Positions 58,578 to 64,000 of a DNA stretch of 64,000 bases are shown here, one piece after another. Source of the DNA: Sphingosinicella sp963974575 (lineage in GTDB: Bacteria > Pseudomonadota > Alphaproteobacteria > Sphingomonadales > Sphingomonadaceae). The notes beneath the pieces are model-generated. The model had not been told where the DNA came from. It made no database searches and saw nothing but the letters and a program-made list of their open reading frames with translations. The number at the start of each line of letters is the position of its first letter. Positions within the stretch are counted from its first letter, which is position 1. The stretch spans positions 186,001 through 250,000 of the forward strand of contig NZ_CAXBBQ010000002.1 of the NCBI RefSeq assembly GCF_963974575.1, given 5' to 3'. Position numbers and translations under genes: made by a program.

Positions 58578-60221
58578 TCAATCCCGGACGTAGACGCGTT
58601 TGCCGGCAAGCCACGTTTCCAGCACATTCACCTTCCAGATGTCGCCCGCGGGCATCTTGAAAATGTCGCCGTCGACGAGGATGAAATCGGCCCACTTGCC
58701 CGGAGTCAGCGTGCCGACGGCGCGCTCGTGCTGCCCGGCGTAGGCAGCCCCGGTCGTGAAGGCTGCGAACGCCTGCTGGCGGGTGAGCGCCTCGTTCGCA
58801 TACCAGCCTTTCGGCGGCTCTCCGCCCCGATCCTGCCGCGTGACGGCGGCGTGGAGGCCGTAGAAGGGATTCGCGGGTTCCACCGGGAAGTCCGATCCGC
58901 CCGCGATACGCGCGCCGCTGTTCACGAGCGATTTCCAGGCGTAGCCGCCCTTGATCCGCTCCGGCCCGACGCGGTCTTCCGCCATAGCCTTGTCGGACGT
59001 GGCGTGCGTCGGCTGGATCGAGGCGATGACGCCGAGCTTGCCGAAACGGGCGAGGTCATCCGGCGCGATGATCTGCGCGTGCTCGATGCTGGGGCGCACC
59101 AGCGGCTGGCCCATCTTCTGAACGTCCGCGAACGCGTTCAACACTTCGCGGTTCGCCTTGTCGCCGATGGCGTGGACGTTCACCTGAAAGCCGCGCATCG
59201 AGGCGGATGCGATCACGTTGCGTAGCTTGGCGCCTTCAATCATCGTCAGCCCGCTGTTCTCGGGATCGTCGCTGTAGGGTTCGAGCAGCGCCGCGCCGCG
59301 CGAGCCGAGCGCACCGTCCGCGACCAGCTTGACCGTGTTCAGCGCGAGGCGATCTTCATAAAGCCAGCCGGTCGCCCCTTTCGGCGCGATCGCGCGCAGC
59401 GCATCGGCGCCGCCTGCCATGGCAGAGATGCGCGCGGTCAGCTTGCCGTCTTTCGCGAACTGCTCGTAAAGCGTCCAAGTCGCCGGATCGATGCCCGCGT
59501 CGTGAACCCCAGTAAGCCCGACGGACGCCATGATCTGGAGTGCCGTTTCAAGCGCGGCGGCGTTTTCCGCTGCGGTCGGCGGCGGCAGCTTCTTCTCGAC
59601 GAGCGCCATCGCCGTATCGACGAGAACGCCGGTCGGCTCGCCGTCCGCATCGCGTTCGATGCGGCCGCCTGCGGGGTCGAGCGTCTTCGCAGTGATGCCG
59701 CTTGCCTTCAACGCCGCCGAATTCGCCCAGCCCGCGTGGCCGTCGACACGGGTCAGCCAAACTGGACGGTCCGCCACGGCAATGTCGAGGTCTTCGGCGG
59801 TGGGGAAACGATCGAGCCCCCAGCTCACCTGATTCCAGCCCCCGCCGACGATCCAATTCCGCTCCGGCGCCGCTGCGGCAGCGGATGCGATCTTCGCGAG
59901 CGCCTGATCGATGCTCGTTGTGTCCGAAAGGTCGGTCTGAAGTGCCATGAAGCCGAGGCCCATGACATGGCCGTGCGCATCGATGAGGCCGGGCAGCAGC
60001 GTCCTGCCCTCCGCGTCGATCACCTCACCGTCCGCCGTCTCGCCGGGTTTCAACAGGCGCTCGACGCGGCCGTCGTCGCCGACGATGACCCCGGCGAATT
60101 TCTGCAATCTACCGATATCGTCGAGCGTGTAGCCGTTCGCATTGACGATCACGGTGCGCGCGTCCGCCGCGCCTGCCGAGAGGAGAGCTGCAAGCGCAAG
60201 CGCGATCCGCATGGTCTTCAT
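58578..60221 (-). CDS. YtcJ-like metal-dependent amidohydrolase, exported
   Basis: A 547-residue secreted amidohydrolase with signal MKTMRIALALAALLSAGAADA. The N-terminal metal motif LLPGLIDAHGHVMGLG, HAIGDKANREVLNAF, IEHAQIIAPDDLARFGKLGVIASIQPTHATSDKAM and GSDFPVEPANPFYGLHAAV are YtcJ features. Substrate is unknown; related enzymes act on amides or cyclic amides. The start overlaps the stop of the dehydrogenase gene upstream (ATGA). Confidence 0.9.
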   Translation of the reverse strand: MKTMRIALALAALLSAGAADARTVIVNANGYTLDDIGRLQKFAGVIVGDDGRVERLLKPGETADGEVIDAEGRTLLPGLIDAHGHVMGLGFMALQTDLSDTTSIDQALAKIASAAAAAPERNWIVGGGWNQVSWGLDRFPTAEDLDIAVADRPVWLTRVDGHAGWANSAALKASGITAKTLDPAGGRIERDADGEPTGVLVDTAMALVEKKLPPPTAAENAAALETALQIMASVGLTGVHDAGIDPATWTLYEQFAKDGKLTARISAMAGGADALRAIAPKGATGWLYEDRLALNTVKLVADGALGSRGAALLEPYSDDPENSGLTMIEGAKLRNVIASASMRGFQVNVHAIGDKANREVLNAFADVQKMGQPLVRPSIEHAQIIAPDDLARFGKLGVIASIQPTHATSDKAMAEDRVGPERIKGGYAWKSLVNSGARIAGGSDFPVEPANPFYGLHAAVTRQDRGGEPPKGWYANEALTRQQAFAAFTTGAAYAGQHERAVGTLTPGKWADFILVDGDIFKMPAGDIWKVNVLETWLAGKRVYVRD

Positions 60222-61084
60222 CCCCTGAACCGCCGGAGCAATGATGACGTGTCCTGCCGTCCGCCGCCCATGTTCTGGACATCGGCGTAGAACTGGTCAA
60301 CCAGCGCGGTGAGCGGAAGCGAAAGGCCGAGGTTGCGCGCTTCGCCGAGCACGAGCGACAAATCCTTGCGCATCCAATCCACCGCGAAGCCAAAGTCGTA
60401 TTCGCCCTTGATCATGGTCGGCGCGCGGACGTCCATCTGCCAGCTCTGCGCCGCACCCTTCGAGATCACGTCGACGACGGCATTGGCATCGAGCCCCGCT
60501 TCCATCGCGAAATTCATCGCCTCGGAGAGGCCCTGTAAAACGCCCGCGATGCATATCTGATTGACCATCTTGGTGAGCTGCCCCGCCCCCGCCGGCCCCA
60601 TCAGCCCGATGCGCTGCGCATAGGCCTGCATCACCGGCTCGCCGCGTGCGAAGCTCTCCGCGTCGCCGCCGACCATGATCGTCAGGCGGCCGTTCTCCGC
60701 GCCTGCCTGACCGCCCGAAACCGGGGCATCAAGCACGCCGATGTCCCGCGCCGCGCCCGCCTCGGCAAGCTCGCGCGCGATGGCTGCGGAGACCGTTGTG
60801 TGATCGATGTAGAGGCTGCCCGGTGCCATCGCCGCGAACGCGCCGTCCGGCCCCAGCGTCACGGCGCGCAGATCGTCGTCGTTACCCACACACGTCAGCA
60901 CGACCTCGGCGCCCTGTGCAGCTTCGGCAGGCGTTGCCGCGAGCGCCCCGCCATTTGCGGCAACCCAGCTTTCCGCCTTCGCGCGTGTACGATTGTAGAC
61001 CGTCACGTCGTGGCCCGCCGTCTTCAGATGCCGCGCCATCGGCCCGCCCATCACACCCATTCCGAGAAATGCGACCCGCGCCAT
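60218..61084 (-). CDS. 3-hydroxyisobutyrate dehydrogenase family protein
   Basis: A 288-residue beta-hydroxyacid dehydrogenase. MARVAFLGMGVMGGPMARHLKTAGHDVTVYNRT is the NAD-binding GxGxxG start, DAPVSGGQAGAENGRLTIMVGG the substrate-binding motif, and GAGQLTKMVNQICIAGVLQGLSEAMNFA holds the catalytic lysine. The product of the HIBYL-CoA hydrolase 7 kb away would be a fitting substrate. Related reductases for tartronate semialdehyde or other acids cannot be excluded. Divergent from ilvA with 107 bases between starts. Confidence 0.87.
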   Translation of the reverse strand: MARVAFLGMGVMGGPMARHLKTAGHDVTVYNRTRAKAESWVAANGGALAATPAEAAQGAEVVLTCVGNDDDLRAVTLGPDGAFAAMAPGSLYIDHTTVSAAIARELAEAGAARDIGVLDAPVSGGQAGAENGRLTIMVGGDAESFARGEPVMQAYAQRIGLMGPAGAGQLTKMVNQICIAGVLQGLSEAMNFAMEAGLDANAVVDVISKGAAQSWQMDVRAPTMIKGEYDFGFAVDWMRKDLSLVLGEARNLGLSLPLTALVDQFYADVQNMGGGRQDTSSLLRRFRG

Positions 61085-61191
61085 CGGCAGACTCCTGTTC
61101 AATCCGTTCGCGCGGCTTGGTAGCCGCTGTTTGCCTCGGCTTCCAGATCGGCTATGGCGCCCGTGCAAATTTCGTATGTCAGGATGACCAG

Positions 61192-62430
61192 ATGGGCGAT
61201 TCTCAGGGTGTGACGGCTTTGCCGGTGACGTTTGCCGATATCGAGGCAGCGCACATGGCGATCATGCCGCACATCATCCACACGCCCTGCCTGAAATCGC
61301 GCACGCTTTCCGATATCCTAGGCGCCGAAGTGTGGCTGAAGTTCGAAAATCTTCAGTTCACTGCCGCCTACAAGGAACGTGGCGCGCTCAATACGCTCCT
61401 TTCGCTCACCGATGCGCAGCGCAAGAAGGGCGTGATCGCCGCGTCAGCGGGCAATCACGCGCAGGGCATTGCGTACCACGGCACCCGCCTCGGCATCCCC
61501 ACGACGATCGTGATGCCGCGCTACACGCCCGTGGTGAAGGTGCAGCAGACCGAAAGCCACGGCGCGACGATCGTGCTCCACGGCGACAACTTCGACGAAG
61601 CCTATGCCCGCGCCCGCGAGCTTGAGACCGAGCGCGGCCTCACCTTCGTGCATCCCTTCGACAATCCGCTCGTGATCGCGGGACAAGGCACCGTTGCGGT
61701 CGAAATGCTCACCGACGCGCCGAAGATCGACACGCTGGTCGTCCCGATCGGCGGCGGTGGATTGATTTCGGGCATGTCGATCGCGGCGCGCGCGATGCGC
61801 CCTGATGTGGAGGTTATCGGGGTGCAGGCAGCGCTCTACCCCTCGATGGCCGCGAAGATGAAGGGCGAAACCCTGCCCTGCGGCGGCGACAGCATCGCCG
61901 AAGGCATCTCGGTCAAGGAACCGGGAACCATCACGCAGGGCATCGTTCGCCAGCTGGTGAAAGACATCCTGCTCGTTGACGAGTCCAAGCTCGAACAGGC
62001 GACGGCGATGCTGCTCAATATCGAAAAGACCGTCGTGGAAGGCGCGGGTGCGGCGGGCCTCGCCGCCCTCCTCGCTTATCCGGAGCGCTTCAAGGGCCGC
62101 GTTGTCGGCCTGCCGCTCACCGGCGGCAACATCGATACGCGCTTGCTTGCGAACGTGCTGCTGCGCGATCTCGCCCGCGCGGGGCGTCTCGCACGGCTGC
62201 GCATCCGGCTCAACGACCGGCCCGGGCAGCTTTTCGGCGTGGCGCGCATCTTCGACGACATGCAGGTCAACATCGTCGAAGTGTATCACCAGCGCGTGTT
62301 CACGAACCTGTCGGCGAAGGGCATCTATGCGGACATCGAGTGCGAGACCCGCGACCGCGACCATCTCGATCGCTTGATCGAGACGCTTAAGGAAAGCGGC
62401 TACGAGGTGTCTTCGGTCGAGATCGCCTGA
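61192..62430 (+). CDS. ilvA: Threonine ammonia-lyase (threonine dehydratase)
   Basis: PLP enzyme forming 2-oxobutyrate from threonine, feeding isoleucine synthesis with the ilvBNC products here. The ATG at 61192 follows AGGATGACC; 412 residues, the shorter form with one C-terminal ACT domain (LARLRIRLNDRPGQLFGVARIFDDMQVNIVEVYHQR). The PLP-lysine is in FTAAYKERGALNTLL, with SAGNHAQGIAYHGTRLGIPTTIVMP and the glycine loop PIGGGGLISG. Upstream in-frame sequence lies within the divergent dehydrogenase gene and is not coding. Confidence 0.93.
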   Translation: MGDSQGVTALPVTFADIEAAHMAIMPHIIHTPCLKSRTLSDILGAEVWLKFENLQFTAAYKERGALNTLLSLTDAQRKKGVIAASAGNHAQGIAYHGTRLGIPTTIVMPRYTPVVKVQQTESHGATIVLHGDNFDEAYARARELETERGLTFVHPFDNPLVIAGQGTVAVEMLTDAPKIDTLVVPIGGGGLISGMSIAARAMRPDVEVIGVQAALYPSMAAKMKGETLPCGGDSIAEGISVKEPGTITQGIVRQLVKDILLVDESKLEQATAMLLNIEKTVVEGAGAAGLAALLAYPERFKGRVVGLPLTGGNIDTRLLANVLLRDLARAGRLARLRIRLNDRPGQLFGVARIFDDMQVNIVEVYHQRVFTNLSAKGIYADIECETRDRDHLDRLIETLKESGYEVSSVEIA

Positions 62431-62438
62431 GGCGCGCC

Positions 62439-63284
62439 ATGGCATCGATCTGCGTTCTCACGTCGGACGGCCGGTTCGAAGAGTTCGTGTCGCGCGCTGC
62501 CGAAGAGCTGCGCGCACGGCTTGGCGACGCGGTTCATTTTCAGCCTTGGACGGCTCCGCTCCTTGCGGACTACGGGCTTGTCCTGCCGCTCCTTGCCTGG
62601 GGCTACCAGTCGCGCGGCAGCGAATGGTCCGCAGCGCTCGACGCGTGGGAGGCAGCAGGCATCCCGATAGCGAACCCGGTGCCGCTGATGCGCTGGAACA
62701 CCGACAAGCGCTATCTCTTCGATCTGGAAGCGAAGGGCGTGCCGGTGATTCCCACAGTCTTCGCACCGGCGCTTTCGGAATCGGACATCAGCGATGCCCG
62801 CACCCGCTTCGGCGACACCGTCATCGTGAAGCCCCCGGTGTCAGGTGGCGCCGATGGAACCTACCGTTTGGCGCCCGGCGATCCCATACCTGCGGACGTC
62901 GCGGGCAGGCCCATGCTGATCCAGCCGATGATGGCGGCGATCGCGACGGAGGGTGAATACTCGCTGTTCTACTTCGGCGGCGCGTTCAGCCATGCGATCC
63001 TCAAGGTGCCGTCCGCCGGCGACTTTCGCGTGCAGGAGCAGTTCGGCGGGCGCGAAATCACCGTCGAGGCTCCCGAAGAGGCCCGCGCGGTCGCCGAAAA
63101 GGCCCTCCGCGCCGCGCCCGGCGAAGCGCTCTACGCCCGCATCGACATGGTACGCGGCGCCGATGGCGCATTGCGGCTGATGGAGCTTGAGCTGATCGAG
63201 CCCTCGCTGTTCCTGTCATACGCCCCGGACGGCGGAAAACTCTTCGCAGACACGCTTAGCGCCCGCTTAACCTCCACCCGCTAA
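62439..63284 (+). CDS. ATP-grasp (RimK/glutathione-synthetase-like) protein
   Basis: A 281-residue ATP-grasp enzyme without transit or membrane segments. The pattern NPVPLMRWNTDKRYLFDLEAKGVPVIPT, VIVKPPVSGGADGTYRL, LIQPMMAAIATEGEYSLFYFGGAFSHAILKVPSAGDFRVQEQFGG and ALRLMELELIEPSLFL fits a family that includes the D-cycloserine ligase DcsG and many uncharacterised proteins. It may join an amino acid or an unusual carboxylate. It follows ilvA by eight bases, probably the same transcript. Confidence 0.75.
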   Translation: MASICVLTSDGRFEEFVSRAAEELRARLGDAVHFQPWTAPLLADYGLVLPLLAWGYQSRGSEWSAALDAWEAAGIPIANPVPLMRWNTDKRYLFDLEAKGVPVIPTVFAPALSESDISDARTRFGDTVIVKPPVSGGADGTYRLAPGDPIPADVAGRPMLIQPMMAAIATEGEYSLFYFGGAFSHAILKVPSAGDFRVQEQFGGREITVEAPEEARAVAEKALRAAPGEALYARIDMVRGADGALRLMELELIEPSLFLSYAPDGGKLFADTLSARLTSTR

Positions 63285-63296
63285 ACTCGGCCCACC

Positions 63297-64000
63297 ATGG
63301 CCAGCCGTCCTTTCCGTACCGCAGCGAACACGCGCCCCGTCATCCGGCGGCGTGCACGCCAGGCGCCGCGCGGCGTCCGGCCCGTGAACGTGCAGTGGAA
63401 GGTCGCCTACGCCGACTTCGCCACCGCAATGATGGCCTTCTTCATGCTGCTCTGGCTCATATCGAGTTCGGAAAAGGTCTCGCTCCAGGGCATCGCCGAT
63501 TATTTCACGCCCTCGGTCGCAGCGCCGCCAGCCGGGGCGGCGGCCGAGGGTGATGTCGCGTTTGCAAGCGGCGGCCCGGAGCCGATTTCGCTCGCGCCGA
63601 GCGACAAGACCCGCGCCCGGGCCGATGCCCTGCTCCGCGATATCCGCACGGCCTTTGCCGCGGATCCCGATCTCGCGCCGCTTGCCGACAATGTCCTCCT
63701 CGAACCCACCGCGGAGGGTATCCACATCCAGCTCACCGATACCGCCCTGCGCCCGATGTTCGCTGAAGGCAGCGCCGTGCCGCTCGCCCCCCGCGCGTTC
63801 CGCGCCGTCGCCGCGCGGATCGGCAGCCTTCCGAACCGCATTGCCGTCGAGGGGCACACGGACAGCACCGGAGAAGGCGACGACTGGCAGCTTTCCGCAC
63901 GCCGCGCGGTCGCCGTGCGCGATATCCTCGCGGCCGGCGGCATCACTGCGGACCGCTTCGCCGCCGTGACGGGCCGCGCCGCGAGCCAGCCGCTGCTGCC
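63297..64000 (+). CDS. motB: Flagellar motor stator protein MotB, 5' part (cut by window edge)
   Basis: The reading frame from ATG 63297 is open to the window end. A basic N-terminus (RRRARQAPRGVRPVNVQWK) is followed by the single proton-channel helix YADFATAMMAFFMLLWLISSSE with the conserved aspartate, then a periplasmic region and an OmpA-like peptidoglycan-binding domain (RIAVEGHTDSTG, QLSARRAVAVRDILAAGGI). The C-terminus lies outside. MotB with MotA forms the proton-driven stator, so the organism likely has flagella. No motA is within the window. Confidence 0.92.
   Translation, partial: MASRPFRTAANTRPVIRRRARQAPRGVRPVNVQWKVAYADFATAMMAFFMLLWLISSSEKVSLQGIADYFTPSVAAPPAGAAAEGDVAFASGGPEPISLAPSDKTRARADALLRDIRTAFAADPDLAPLADNVLLEPTAEGIHIQLTDTALRPMFAEGSAVPLAPRAFRAVAARIGSLPNRIAVEGHTDSTGEGDDWQLSARRAVAVRDILAAGGITADRFAAVTGRAASQPLL

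Noticed and set aside
1..64000. tRNA or rRNA genes, insertion sequences, CRISPR arrays, integrative elements
   Set aside because: No cloverleaf-like arms, repeat-spacer pattern, transposase or integrase frames, or flanking direct repeats were seen by reading; weak or divergent elements could still be missed without a covariance or profile search.

Overview
The window is dense, GC-rich bacterial chromosome with almost no non-coding space. Gene content and order suggest an alphaproteobacterium, most likely of the order Sphingomonadales. The supporting signs are smc-dsbA-dciA-mutY, TspO-UbiK-YbjN, gatC-gatA-gatB, ruvX near pyrB with a dihydroorotase-like gene, an ALAS-type hemA, PEP-CTERM protein sorting, several S9 peptidases and exported amidohydrolases, and short or overlapping intergenic spaces with GTG and TTG starts. 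This placement is an inference from gene content; no 16S gene is present. I saw no tRNA, rRNA, insertion sequence, prophage or CRISPR array. No stretch above about 300 bases lacks a gene.

Layout. 1-7.1 kb: 5' part of smc, a DsbA-like lipoprotein, dciA, mutY and a two-gene RND efflux operon. 7.1-10 kb: TspO, a UbiK-like factor, a YbjN protein and two secreted unknowns. 10-17 kb (minus): the amidotransferase operon gatC-gatA-small ORF-gatB, a DUF4153 membrane protein and an N-acyl-D-amino-acid deacylase-like lipoprotein. 17-22.6 kb: DUF3089 hydrolase-ruvX, an MHS-type transporter, pyrB and a pseudo-dihydroorotase. 22.6-26.6 kb: the most unusual locus, a ParA ATPase, a ribbon-helix-helix protein and a TPR/SPOR lipoprotein in one minus-strand operon, divergent from a Sel1/SPOR secreted protein. 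26.6-31.7 kb: a PilZ protein with a methyltransferase-like protein, serB and miaA with overlapping divergent start codons, and a CHASE3 hybrid histidine kinase. 31.8-39 kb: branched-chain amino acid synthesis (ilvB-ilvN-ilvC, then leuA behind a leucine-rich leader peptide and attenuator), interrupted by a YceI protein and a PEP-CTERM protein with a sigma-54-type promoter. 39-44 kb: a propeller-only relative of prolyl oligopeptidase, a membrane protein, rpsD and a complete S9 peptidase. 43.7-47.8 kb (minus): trmJ, nrdR, glyA, rpiB and a patatin. 47.9-56 kb: a DUF5694 protein, hemA (ALAS), an alpha/alpha-toroid protein with an ATP-grasp ligase, HIBYL-CoA hydrolase, thioesterase, murI, MOSC protein and hemB. 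56-64 kb: a membrane-bound spermidine-synthase-like protein, a YtcJ-like amidohydrolase, a 3-hydroxyisobutyrate dehydrogenase-like gene, ilvA, a second ATP-grasp protein and the 5' end of a motB gene.

Functional themes. Isoleucine, valine and leucine synthesis is well represented (ilvA, ilvB, ilvN, ilvC, leuA), and two enzymes fit valine breakdown. Haem synthesis uses the C4 (ALAS) route (hemA, hemB). Motility (MotB), cell-envelope sorting (PEP-CTERM, SPOR proteins) and c-di-GMP sensing (PilZ) also appear. Convergent genes often share stop-codon bases, and operon neighbours are commonly joined by 4-base start/stop overlaps.
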